A stretch of 64,000 nucleotides of DNA from Phycomyces nitens (Eukaryota > Mucoromycota > Mucoromycetes > Mucorales > Phycomycetaceae): NCBI GenBank assembly GCA_022702545.1, contig JAHRBC010000002.1:5828001-5892000 (forward strand). The letters run 5' to 3'. Position 1 is the first letter of the stretch, and each line of letters opens with the position of its first letter. Made by a program: the position numbers and the translations under genes. Shown here one piece after another: positions 11,903 through 22,598 of the stretch. The notes below the pieces were generated by a model. The model did not search any database. It saw only the letters and a program-made list of their open reading frames with translations, and was not told the origin of the DNA.

Positions 11903-12341
11903 AATTCCATTTCCAAGTGTGAAAGTGTACATACAAACAGCCAAATAAACCACCAATCAATAAATCTCTTGACAAAAACTAAGGAGGGGGCTTGTAAGTC
12001 CAAAGGGGTTTTAAATACACTGGTGATCAAAATTAAATAAATTAAAATTATTATTATTATTATAATAATAGTCTATTTTTTGATTGTTTCAAAAGTTGCC
12101 TACTGACTTGGTGTTTTAGCTAAGCATCAGAATCGAATCCCTTGTCCTCTACCCCTTTGTGTTCTTTCTTTCTTTCTTTTTTGGCTGATTGAGCCTATAA
12201 ATATTCATTTTATTGATATCCAAATATATATATAAATAATAATAATAGTAAATCCCCTATCTTGCGATTTTTCCTTTATATATCCCCATTCAATTTATTC
12301 TTCTTTTATTCTTTATCCCCTTTTTTTCTTCTTAAAAACAA
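11903..12341. other. Intergenic between two plus-strand genes
   Basis: Holds the 3' flank of the Iml2-like gene and the 5' flank of the next gene. An ATT-repeat stretch lies at about 12045-12070 and a TATATATATAAATAAT run at 12223-12240. A pyrimidine-rich leader sits directly before the ATG. No gene is seen. Confidence 0.6.
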
Positions 12342-14214
12342 ATGCCACTCTCTAGAGAAGATTGTCTAGAGACCTTTGGGCGACTACGTCAATATCTTCC
12401 GATATGCCCATGTCAACCTCGTCGACTGCTCTCCATCCTGGGCCTCTTGGGAACTCTCTTGTTCTTTTACTTTGTGTTTGGATCCGATGACAGAGTGGAG
12501 TTTGATATGCGGCCTGCTGAAATAGCTGTTGAGATAAAGGTCATTGAGGAGTCTCCTATATGGCCTCTGCAGCTCCAAGACGAGTCAATCAGAGATAGAT
12601 CCAGTTCTTACAGCTTGGTTGAACCTTTAGCCAGTTCGCTTGTCCCAGTCACAGCAGTCATATACCGAGTGTCTGATGAAGATGAAGGGATACAACAGAT
12701 TGTCAGCCACCTGTCCAAATATCCATTCATTAAAGAAATCCTGATATTTAACCAGGTCGAATCTCGTCCCCTTGCAGTCGAAGTAAATAAATACTTGGAA
12801 GATATATAAAAAAGGCTAATTGGCCTGGCTTTTAGGATTTTGGCGGCGAATTGTCCGAGAATATATCGATAGAGATTTATAGTTCGAGCGACGATATTCA
12901 GACAATGGGACGTTTCACAACATGCTCAATGGCAAGCCACGAAACATGTTATACGCAGGACGACGTGTGGCTGAATGTTTATTTGGACAGTCTGTACACT
13001 CTTTCTCTCAAATCGCCCGATCTTGTGTATGCCAACGCAAGGCCGACAGAGTATATCGACACACTTGGTTGGCGGTTTAGGAATACAGGCAAGAAACTAA
13101 TTTATTTCAATATCATTTCAATATTTCTGTATTTATTTGACCTTTTTATAGAATCATTACACACTGGCTACGCTGACCTTCGATACGGTGCATTTATTCC
13201 ACGCCACAAAGCACAGGCCTTTTTGACTCAGCTGGCTGAACAAGGAATCACGACCGCCAAGCTGAGACAGGCAGACATGTATTTCAGCCTCTGGACAAAC
13301 CAGTACCCCTGGGTACTTTCAAATTCCCTGGTGCCATTGGACCAAGAAGCCAATCTAAAGCCAATCCTTAGATCACAGATGCTCCACGAGAACATGGCAA
13401 GTGGATATTATTGTCTTGCATTATTTACAGAAAAAATCTCTAGTGTGATGCCCTGAACCGATTGGAGCAATCGTTGGTAGAAAATTCTACCCAAAAAGAC
13501 CATTTTAGCCGTATAGAGCAAGTTCCTTTGGAATCCCGTCTAGAGAGGTATATGTTTTATAAACTCTGAATTCAATTAACTCATATTTATTTAGAGCTTC
13601 TTGTGTAAATGACAAGTGTCTATTTATCACAAATATCGATCCGTTCCCAGCACCGGGTACCTTTGTACCAGCAAATGTCGTAGGATTTGGGTCATTCCAG
13701 GCACGCAAAACTACAAACGTGCACCATGAGTGGATATACCGGTCCTATCAAAAGGCAGTCGACCAGGACCCAAGAACTTGCTGGAATACTATCAAGGGTA
13801 ACAAACCAATTCCAATGGCCTTATTCTTACCCATCTTTTAGCACCACTGGCCAATGAGTACTTTGGACTGACAATGGTGGTACCCATGCAGGCAAAACGG
13901 TTGGTTCTCTATGGACGAACGGATATTCGACATGCTGCCACGATGTTTAATGTCACTGTAGAGTCAGTTGATGACGAATGGGTAAGTTAGACTGCAAATG
14001 GCTATTAATTAATTGCTAATATGGATCATTTGTTGTCTAGGTAACCTGTCGAGTTTGGACATTGCCAGATGCTCAGACTGTGCGGCAACGCGTGGCTCTG
14101 GGCATTGAGTGTCCGGAAGCAAGCCTGTTCAAGACACTCAGGGTCCACTTTGTACAAGACCAGCAAGAGAGCTTTGACGTGTGTGGAATTGGACTAGACA
14201 ACTTTGTAGTCTAG
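12342..14214 (+). CDS. Type II membrane protein, probable GT-A glycosyltransferase with discoidin-like C-terminus
   Basis: Seven exons: 12342-12782, 12836-13088, 13152-13396, 13444-13547, 13595-13797, 13842-13981, 14041-14214; 519 residues. A single hydrophobic anchor lies at about residues 29-47, followed by a lumenal part. The central region carries QDDVW (188-192), a DxD-like metal-binding motif, then HTGYADLRYGAF and DMYFSLWTNQYP, a pattern I recall from uncharacterised fungal glycosyltransferase-like proteins. The end contains AVDQDPRTCWNT and a YGRTDIR strand, like F5/8 type C (discoidin) carbohydrate-binding domains. Introns 2 and 3 begin with GC; skipping intron 2 keeps the frame open but inserts hydrophobic residues, while intron 3 must be removed. 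Substrate unknown; Golgi location is inferred. Confidence 0.7.
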
Positions 14215-14312
14215 GTGTAATTAATATATGTTTATATTTCCAAACCAGTCTCCATGGTGCCTTCAAAGTATGTTTATATATGCATGTGTATATATATACA
14301 TATATACATATA

Positions 14313-14410
14313 TATTTTCGAGTATCCTGCATCACGGTGTGTAACCGTGACTATGTTTTTAATATGCCACCATTTTCTATATTTTTGTGCAACCAATCCT
14401 TTTTTTTTAT
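14313..14410. repeat. Dispersed ~95-bp repeat (partner 21560-21645)
   Basis: GAGTATCCTGCATC, TGTGTAACCG and GCCACCATTTTCTATAT occur in the same order in both copies, with small differences between them. Noncoding; the family is not recognised. Confidence 0.6.
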
Positions 14411-15035
14411 CACACCCGGTGAATTTAGGCAGTGATTTCTGTATCCCGCGATCTTGATTATCCATTTATAGAATCATTTTTTTAAATAGCTGAATTTGTC
14501 CATTTACGGTAATAGTAATTCGACACTGCAAAAAATGGTCACACGATTACTTATTCACTGCGATATATTTTGATTGTCAATAATTGTTTACTCTTTACGC
14601 TTCACAACCTACATGATTAAGATAACATTTTTGAATCATATATTTGTTTGACAACAGAGGCTGTCAAATAAGTCTTTAACTAGTAAATTCATCAGACCAA
14701 AGTTGATTAAGAATATGCTTTGAATAAAGACAAACAAATTTAGTCCATATCGGATAGATCTTGTCAACAGTCGTTTGTTTTTCATATAAACATGTCAGAA
14801 ATAGTACTGCTTTGATTGAATGATATATTACGTGATATAAAGGGGAAGCCCATTGACCGATTTTAAAGATATAGACAAGCATGAGTTCCTGTTCATATCT
14901 CTTTCTTGCTTTGGTTTCTGTCTATCAAAAAGAAAATGAAGCACACTTTCATGCTTGATGTGTCGACCTTGAGTATTCTGATTAATTCATGTAGTTCGTG
15001 GCTTAATTTCTGCTGTGTTGATTTAATGGTACCCT

Positions 15036-15650
15036 TTGGGATGGAAAACGGACCATATTACACGCAGCACTGTCATTCTTGAGCACGATTTGTTCATCTG
15101 TAAAATGCCGATTCCATTGCCACCTATATTAACAATACACCATTGCAACCAATTGTCGCATTCCCATACTTTTTTGCTCACCCAGCGACAACGGCACTTA
15201 CTTCAACTGGACCTATTCGACAACCTTACCATCTCCACCATTTATCAACGGGCACATGTAATCTTTTCAAAATACCATGCGGTAGTAACCCATCAACACG
15301 AAACACGGAAGAATTTTTTCCAGGCAATTTCCCTGGAGCTTGACAAAATTGCAAAGGTAACAAGAGATGATTCCCCAACTTCAATGAAACCCACGATCAA
15401 GTATGCCAAAAATGGCGTTTCATTTTCCAAAAGATGCTTTGGCTTTGCAACGATGGAGATGACCCTGGAAATTCTTACGTTACATCAATTGAACTGGAAA
15501 AAGGCACAAAGACTGATGATCTGTTGTTTGTTGAACGATTCCGGGAGAGTCAATCTGGCCGATTTAGCTGGCAGCAATGTTACGATGGCGGAAAAGAGGA
15601 AAAGCAAACACTTTTTTTATCCACTATAAAGGTCATATCATCCTGAGATA
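15036..15650 (+). other. Unrecognised coding-like stretch, probably decayed
   Basis: A 197-residue frame ends at 15629 and an overlapping frame from 15434 ends at 15646. Reading quality switches between frames: the first frame holds a helix-like segment (TIYQRAHVIFSKYHAVV), while the second reads better later (VERFRESQSGRFSWQQC). That switch suggests a frameshifted remnant of one protein. No family is recognised. A NLADLAGS string looks like the kinesin motor signature but has no other kinesin context. Confidence 0.25.
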
Positions 15651-15770
15651 AGGATTTTATGAAAGAGCGTTGTAAAGTGCCATTTCTCCCATTCAAAATG
15701 ACAATAAATGATTAACCTTGACCTGTCAGATCAGACGAACAGGACAAGATATTTAGATTAGACAAAAATA

Positions 15771-16013
15771 ATTATCATAATGCACTGAGGATATTAACTT
15801 TCAGAATAGTGTTACATGATTTTGTCCCAATTGCTAATATTCTCAATCAGCGTACTCTCTTATTTTCTCCTCCTTTTCTATTATTTCAATTCCTATTACA
15901 TTGTCTATTGCAACCAACGACACATAATCTGTAATTTCTTGTATCTCTTTATCTCAGTTCCGCAAGCTAGTTCAAAAGTTGGTTTTTATTAACAAATACA
16001 AGTAACAAGGATA
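15771..16013. repeat. Direct repeat left of F-box copy 4
   Basis: About 245 bp, nearly identical to 19818-20062 in the same orientation. Shared strings include ATCATAATGCACTGAG, TTCTCAATCAGCGTACTCTC, GCAACCAACGACACATAATC and TAGTTCAAAAGTTGG. The two copies bracket F-box copy 4 and its upstream spacer. Confidence 0.85.
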
Positions 16014-16354
16014 AGAATCAATAGCATTTATAGTTAATCAACAAAAAAAAAGCACTGAACTGTTGCCTGAACTGTCTTTTAAAGGAAAGAACAACCTTGC
16101 TATCACTTAAATTGGCTCAGAAATCCAGTGCCTCTGTGAACGATGAATATACTCGAGGAGACTGATAAAAATTCCTAAGATATCCAAGCAAAATAAAAAG
16201 TGATTGAGATTGTCAAGGTTTATCTCCATTCTAACATCATGGTTATAATTTTTATTCAAGTATTCTCATCAAAGCGCTTGTCTTCATCCAATTGAACATT
16301 ATTTTTGCAACTAAATCCAGCAAATTAGGTACATAATTTATATGTTATTCAATG

Positions 16355-17048
16355 TAGGATATATTCTGTAAAGAGAAGTGTGTCCCTAATGAATATTTTG
16401 AAAGCGTGATACATAGAATATATCAAATATACTAGACAGCTATAAATGTCAAAAGCGAACAAGCAATATATTAATATGCAATATTAATATATAAAGCTTG
16501 GAACTTGCAAGGTATTTGCATTATTTTGATCTATTTCTTTCAATGTATGAGATAGTAGATGTTTACTAGAGGTTGCACACCCTACAAAATATTTTATTCT
16601 TAACACTCAGTAAATTTCAGCTGTACCCAAAGACTCTATCTCGGAGTGAATGATTACGGTTTTAGACAAGTATTCAATTGAGATATCTATTACAGATGAT
16701 TAATCACCCGTTTAAATACATTGAAAAGGATTATTTCTTTCATATCCATGCTATTCGATATTGCACAATCACCTGTCAAAGTAGTTTAACATGTCAGTAA
16801 ACTAAATCATCAAAGATCTACAAGAGCATATATATTCTTTATATAGACCAGATCCCAACAAGTAACATATTCTGTGTATCAAACAATTTACAATCAAAGC
16901 TTTCTTAACTTTAATTACTTTTCAAATGATTTTATTTAAAGTATTTTATAAACTAGTCCTTTATCTCTTTTGTGAAGAAGACTTGCTTTAAATATGATAT
17001 TTTAAATAATTGTATCCAAGTCTAATAATCTACAAATAAACACACTGT
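16355..17048. repeat. Spacer A duplicate
   Basis: Second copy of the spacer at 1288-1991, followed without interruption by the F-box upstream module. It shows that the promoter region of copy 4 and that of copy 2 derive from the same ancestral spacer. Confidence 0.85.
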
Positions 17049-17610
17049 CCAAAGAATATAACTTGGCCAAACGTTTATTCGTACTTTAACATCCAATCTT
17101 AACCACTCATCGTATTAGCTTCATCTATCAATAGTCAAACTAACACCTGAATTCAATATATACGACAAATATTAATTAAACCTATGAGTGATCAAAACCA
17201 CTAAAGCTCTGGTTGGAATAGCCATTCGAGACAATTTACAAATATCTTTATAGTAATAATAACAATCTACAAACATAGTAACTATATCTTAATAATAAAA
17301 CTAAGATTTTACTTGTTGAACACATAAATTAGAGGCCATCCAAAGGAAGAAGTACAAGAGCACCTACACTCAATAAACTTGAGACTATGTCTCCATATAT
17401 ATACATATATATATACAAGAAGTACAAGAGCACCGAGTTAGTTTATTTCCAAACTCCACTTACTGCGGATTGTGCCTCTGTCCTACAATACACTGCGCCT
17501 CCTATGTTTTTGCTCACATTTGAATTCATGAAAATCTATTTAAATGTTAGAAAAGTATTAAAACCTTTCTTTCCAAATATCCCTATATTCCAAATCAATC
17601 TCTTTTTATT
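17049..17610 (+). promoter_or_regulatory. Conserved F-box upstream module, copy C
   Basis: Same module as at 1992-2482, but with an insertion of about 70 bp at 17356-17428. The insertion contains a TA repeat and is flanked by two copies of AAGAAGTACAAGAGCACC. An upstream ATG at 17528 opens a 38-codon frame that overlaps the F-box start. Confidence 0.7.
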
Positions 17611-19428
17611 ATGCTATTATCTGACTTTCCTCAAGAAATTATAGAACAATTTACGGAATTTCTATCTCTCAAGGACAAAATCTCTTGCTCTCTAGTTTGC
17701 AAGTCATGGAAAGGCGTCTTCCAGGATTCCCTATACTCTGATCTAGTGATAAACCGTCAATTATTAAACAACCTTGTCAATCCTCCACAAGATTATCAAC
17801 ACCCTTGCCTAAAAACTCGATTACTCGTACGATATTTGGAATTAAGATATTATACCCAAGCAACAGACAAAGAGATCTACATACTGCAACAAACATTTCC
17901 GAATATAAAGCATCTTAATCTTGGGGAAGAGTCCATAAATCCGGAAAACTTTGGAGTTACTGTTGATTGGAATATCTGGAGATCATTGACAGAATTTCAC
18001 ATCGGTTTTGACCAGCAACATGTGCCAGACATTGAGAATAGGCTTGTTGAAACCCTTTTGTGTCTACCCCTCTTGAGACGACTGCAGATTCTTGATAGTG
18101 AAATGAGTCAAGTACGAGTGTCGTTCTCATTTGACAACTTTGAAGCCATTCACTCGCATTTAAACTACCTTGGATATTGGGAACTCAGCTCGAATCTACT
18201 GACTCTATCAGAAACAGACATTGAACGTATGGCAAAAGTATTACCAGCCACAAAGATGAGAATCATGGAAATAACCACTGAAAATGCAGACCATCGATGG
18301 TTATGTTATTTTGCTCGTAAATATCCCAATCTACACACACTGAATTTCACTACTTCAAATAATATACCCAGAATCAATGAAAAAAGGAGCAATACGATAG
18401 CAATGTTCCAACAAGTACCTCTGCCATTTCAACACCTAACAAAATTAAAACTTGAATATTGCGGTTGGACTGGGAAAGATCATCTACTTTTCTGGGATAT
18501 AATCCATTTTCACAATTCACCTTTAAAGCACGTATCGGTTGAAATCAAAATGACACATGGTACCATTTCTCCTGATAATCCTTGTGTCGTTCCCAAACAT
18601 GCCACAGAAGCTTGTCTTGCACGATTCTCAAAGACCATCGAATCATTTCATGTGCGGGGTTTATGTGGATATTCAGCACCAATCGACTTTGCAGAGATAA
18701 AAGACAACCTTTACAATCTAGTTGAACTGAGTATTATCCATCCCATGCCTGTTGCAATAGATAGCCTTCTATGCGCAGCGCCTCGCTTGAGATCGGTTAC
18801 ACTTGAACGTAGCAATATCACAATTAAAGACGAACTCTACAATTCAAGCAGATTTGAACTGCAGTCGTTCGCAGTATGGGAAGCAGATCTTACATCAGAT
18901 GTTCTCCGGTTCCTTTCATTTCACTGCAGAAGGTTAAACGAGTTGGATTTGAAAAATACATCAGTATATGGCAATTTTACGATACCTGGGTCCCAGTTTA
19001 TTGATATGACCTACACCCGATTAGAGAAACTTTGTCTCAGTATGACAAGCTTTATTATACAAGACAACGAAAAGAGCCCGGAAAACCTGAATATTGTTCT
19101 TATTACTCGACCAGTTGATGATATTCCTCCAAAACAAGAATACGATCCTAACGTATTACCAAATGTTGTTGGCGGGCCACCTGTTAAAGCTCATTATGAC
19201 TGGTTTTACGCCTATAATCGTTCTATGATTCGGGATGTTTCAACATCACGAGGCTCCCGTACCCATAAGTTTGTTTTAAACTACGAGGAAAACAAAAGAA
19301 TTACTAGCAAGAAATCCCTTGATGTGACAAGAAAAAAACCGTATAAAAGCTGGAACAATAACTGTGTTTTTGGGTATACAAAGATAAAACTTGGTTATGT
19401 ACGTCATGTTACGATCGTTAGTTACTAA
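17611..19428 (+). CDS. F-box/LRR-like family protein, copy 4 (complete)
   Basis: An intronless 605-residue protein with an N-terminal F-box (LLSDFPQEIIEQFTEFLSL, SLVCKSWKGVFQ), a leucine-rich-repeat-like middle and the basic tail (GSRTHKFVLNYEENKRI, FGYTKIKLGYV). It is the closest relative of partial copy 1, including shared 3' flank (GAGAAGAACTAGCTCGGGTA, at 1221 and again at 19435), while its 5' spacer matches the one before copy 2. Probable SCF substrate receptor; target unknown. The whole locus lies between two 245-bp direct repeats, so it may have moved or been copied as a segment. Confidence 0.9.
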   Translation: MLLSDFPQEIIEQFTEFLSLKDKISCSLVCKSWKGVFQDSLYSDLVINRQLLNNLVNPPQDYQHPCLKTRLLVRYLELRYYTQATDKEIYILQQTFPNIKHLNLGEESINPENFGVTVDWNIWRSLTEFHIGFDQQHVPDIENRLVETLLCLPLLRRLQILDSEMSQVRVSFSFDNFEAIHSHLNYLGYWELSSNLLTLSETDIERMAKVLPATKMRIMEITTENADHRWLCYFARKYPNLHTLNFTTSNNIPRINEKRSNTIAMFQQVPLPFQHLTKLKLEYCGWTGKDHLLFWDIIHFHNSPLKHVSVEIKMTHGTISPDNPCVVPKHATEACLARFSKTIESFHVRGLCGYSAPIDFAEIKDNLYNLVELSIIHPMPVAIDSLLCAAPRLRSVTLERSNITIKDELYNSSRFELQSFAVWEADLTSDVLRFLSFHCRRLNELDLKNTSVYGNFTIPGSQFIDMTYTRLEKLCLSMTSFIIQDNEKSPENLNIVLITRPVDDIPPKQEYDPNVLPNVVGGPPVKAHYDWFYAYNRSMIRDVSTSRGSRTHKFVLNYEENKRITSKKSLDVTRKKPYKSWNNNCVFGYTKIKLGYVRHVTIVSY

Positions 19429-19817
19429 GCTGATGAGAAGAACTAGCTCGGGTAGTAGAATGTATTATAAAATAAAAACAAACTACAAAAGATGATGGAT
19501 ACAAGTTATAAATAAATAGATGGAGATTATACCAGAAATATGATTGTTGGCTTGGAAAGCGATTTAGATAAAAATGAAGAAAGTTGAAAGGGAAAGATAA
19601 AACGACAAGACAAAAGAATGTTCTTCTTATATTATGATTATTACCTTTGAGCTTAAGTAGTGACATCAAGACAGGGAAGATATCCATTACGCTAAAATAA
19701 ACGGAAGCATTTCAGGGATACTAACTTGAAAATAAAAAATAAAAGAAACGTTTTAAACCCTATTAAATGTTTTGTAGTTTGTCTTTTCTTCTTTAAATTA
19801 AAGTAGAAAAGAATAGT

Positions 19818-20062
19818 CATTATCATAATGCACTGAGAATTGTAACTTTCAGAAAAGTGTTACATGATTTTGTGCCAATTTTTAATATTCTCAATCAGCG
19901 TACTCTCTTATTTTCTCCTCCTTTTCTATTCTTTTGATTCATATTACATTGTCTATTGCAACCAACGACACATAATCTGTACTTTCTTACATCTCTTTAT
20001 CTCAATTCCGCAAACTAGTTCAAAAGTTGGTTTTTTATTAATAAATACAAGTAACAAGGATC
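19818..20062. repeat. Direct repeat right of F-box copy 4
   Basis: Partner of 15771-16013 in the same orientation. Most of its length is identical, with scattered substitutions. Confidence 0.85.
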
Positions 20063-20126
20063 ACCTTTCAGTTTTTTTTTTGAGGGTGAGAAAAAAGAGA
20101 CAGTTTTCAAAATACGACTTTTAATA

Positions 20127-20905
20127 CAGTCAGTGTTTGTCCATTATATGGTCATTTCTCCTCGACGTTTATTCCAACACTTGTAAGAACACGAAACAAA
20201 ACCTTTTAAATGCGTTTTTTCTGTACTTTTACAAGCTTATGTGATCCTTTCTAAAATTGTCTTTATGCAAAAAACGTGTAGCGCTTTACTTTAGACTTTC
20301 CCACTACCCAAAATTGTTATGTTGGGCTAGGCTCAGGAAAGTAGAGATACCCACATTTTTATCCTCAATACTCTATATACGCTTTTATGTTTTGATGCGT
20401 GTAAAGGGATGAATTATTCACGTAGATATTTATTCATTTTACATAGAGCCTTTAGGAAACTTATATAGTGTAGTCATAGTTCCTGAATTAATCGCTTTGG
20501 CCTTTCTCGTCTTTGCAGTTCTTGGTCTTTTTTTTTATGCCAACTGTAATCGATCCTGCGGCAGATATAGCCAATATAGACGCTGTGTTTCTTGTTGAAA
20601 TTGTAACAATAAGGCGAGTCCATTTTTTTTGGACCAAACTCTTGAGCGTTTCACGTTGATGTCAAAAGCAGACTGGTCAAGAAACACGCAATTTGTCAAA
20701 GTTCATGTTACTCCATCTTTGCTGATCTATTTCTTTCAACAAAAGTTTGTAATTGCTAGTAGGGATATAAACAGTAATGTGTGACACTTTAAGATTAATG
20801 AATCGTTTCAATAAATGCTCAATCACCTTGACAACCGTAGCAAAGGAATTAGCATCGATCCAATTCATAGCGATTGATTTATGCTCTTTTGCTAAGATCA
20901 ACTTT
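20127..20905 (-). mobile_element. Decayed Tc1/mariner (IS630-type) transposon
   Basis: On the minus strand, pieces of a DDE transposase can be followed in order through frameshifts. VIEHLLKRFINLKVSHITVY near 20840 is the helix-turn-helix region. VFLDQSAFDINVKRSRVWSK near 20680 is the first catalytic block, with Q in place of the usual E in the DES-type motif. TASILAISAAGSITVGIK lies near 20560. EPSPT-QFWVVGKSKVKR near 20310 corresponds to the SPELNPIEQFW block. A possible terminal end, TACAGTCAGTGTTTGTCC, starts at 20127. Stops and frameshifts make it inactive. The opposite terminus was not found, so the right limit is approximate. Confidence 0.75.
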
Positions 20906-21559
20906 TGAAATATTATCTTTTAGCTCTCATAAATTCCATCACGGCACACATTATATTTCTTGACTTGTCTCTATATAGTTTGAACGTGAATGCCAACTGT
21001 TTCGTTTTAGCTGGCACACTCGTACATTTTTTTCAATCTCTAGATCAGAAAATCTGGTCTTATCCTAGAGGTGTAACCAAACATGATCCCCTTTTATTTT
21101 TTGCCTTTTTTTTATACGAGTTTCTCATTATTTTAACTGTTTTTAACCAGAATTGAATGTGTCTGAAAAGATTTACTGGAAGCTACGTGTTCAAGTATTC
21201 AGAAAGAGTGGCAATCATAACCACAGATCCATTCTGATCAACAATACAATTGGTTCAAGACCGCCATTCTCATCAACTACATTACCACCTCCCATCTTGG
21301 TACAAAACTATTGGACTCTTGTTAAATTCTAAAGGTTGAAATAAAAAGCTGCCTTGAAATAGCTGTGCCTATGATTTATTTATTTATTTTTTAAAGCGAC
21401 ATGGTTTCCAAGAATACAGCTGTTCTAAAATCACAAAACTAGATATTTGATTGGCTGGCGACTTGATTTTAATTAATTGTGCAGCAATATCAATTTTGAT
21501 TGGCCACGACGTCGATTCTAATTGGTTGCAATATGGCTCGTTAGATTCACCACGTATTT

Positions 21560-21645
21560 TTTTTTGAGTATCCTGCATCGCATTGTGTAACCGCGACTCT
21601 TTTGAAATGCCACCATTTTCTATATCCTTGTGCACCCAATTTTAT
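21560..21645. repeat. Dispersed repeat (partner 14313-14410)
   Basis: Second copy of the GAGTATCCTGCATC / GCCACCATTTTCTATAT repeat, again preceded by a run of T. Confidence 0.6.
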
Positions 21646-22598
21646 CTTATATATTTATATGCTGGACATAAATATATATATGTATAAGATTGAAACAAAT
21701 CCAGGTGTCTGGATAATTTTTATGAAATAAAAGCCGAGATTGTTACTTTAAATACATGTATACTCCATGCACAAGCAGAACCTGGTGAGTCTGCTATACG
21801 TTATTTAAATGCTGGCGATGCACAGGAAAAAAAATTCAAGTAAAGATTTAGCTGCACTCAAAGGTTAAAGAATTGAAGCACTTTATATTTATATGTCATT
21901 TGGCCAGATACATGACATTTGTATAGAAACAAGATGCACAAGGCTAGTTGTAGAGTGAATGGTTGCCAAAACGTTAAGAAAAATTGGGTTTTATACTTTA
22001 TGCTTAGAGGCCACGCCAGTCCTCTTTTGGATTCTTTGCAGGCTCTCATTTTGTGTCTGAAATGACAATGGGACCAATATATCTAGTAACAATAGAGCAA
22101 GAATTGCATACCAAGGATATCACGATGGAATACTAAAAGACTGGAATTGTTTCATAGACTGTCAAGAGAACATTGATGTGGACAAGTATGACTATAGTAT
22201 GTGTGCGTGCGTGTGTGTGTTGAATGATAGCCTTGCAGACTTTCTAACCCCAATTCCACTGAGGGCGCGTATCTAGCCATTTTGACACTTTTAAAAGTGC
22301 AGCTCCAAAGACGCAACTCTAACCTTTGGAATTACGAATGAAAATGAATGGTCTAGAGATGAACATCTGGTCAACAATGATGATAAAATGTTGTTGGTTC
22401 AAAAAATGGAGATATTTTTCGTATATATACACATATATATTTGAGACTTTCTATATAATCTGCAAATACACATCAAAATACAACATTTTTTCTTCTTCTT
22501 CTAATGCCTGTTGGAGATTAATATATATGTATATATGTATATATTTATATGCTTTAATTTTATCTTTCTTTCTTTTTTTTTATACATCTTTATTATCA

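Larger units (their letters stand above)
14215..17048. other. Intergenic repeats, no firm gene
   Basis: Contains TA repeats (14277-14312), one half of a repeat pair (14313-14410), an unrecognised coding-like stretch (15036-15650), one half of a 245-bp direct repeat (15771-16013) and the spacer shared with 1288-1991 (from about 16355). Confidence 0.65.
19429..22598. other. Intergenic with transposon relic and repeats
   Basis: Contains the 3' flank shared with copy 1, the right direct repeat (19818-20062), a decayed Tc1/mariner element (about 20127-20905), the 21560-21645 repeat, a GT-rich run at 22198-22221 and TA repeats at 22420-22560. The longest frame (22326-22820) overlaps the real gene on the other strand and is not credited. 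Confidence 0.65.

Noticed and set aside
15036..15629. 197-residue frame with NLADLAGS, like the kinesin motor signature
   Set aside because: No P-loop or other kinesin motif is present, the reading quality changes frame, and the string is short enough for chance.
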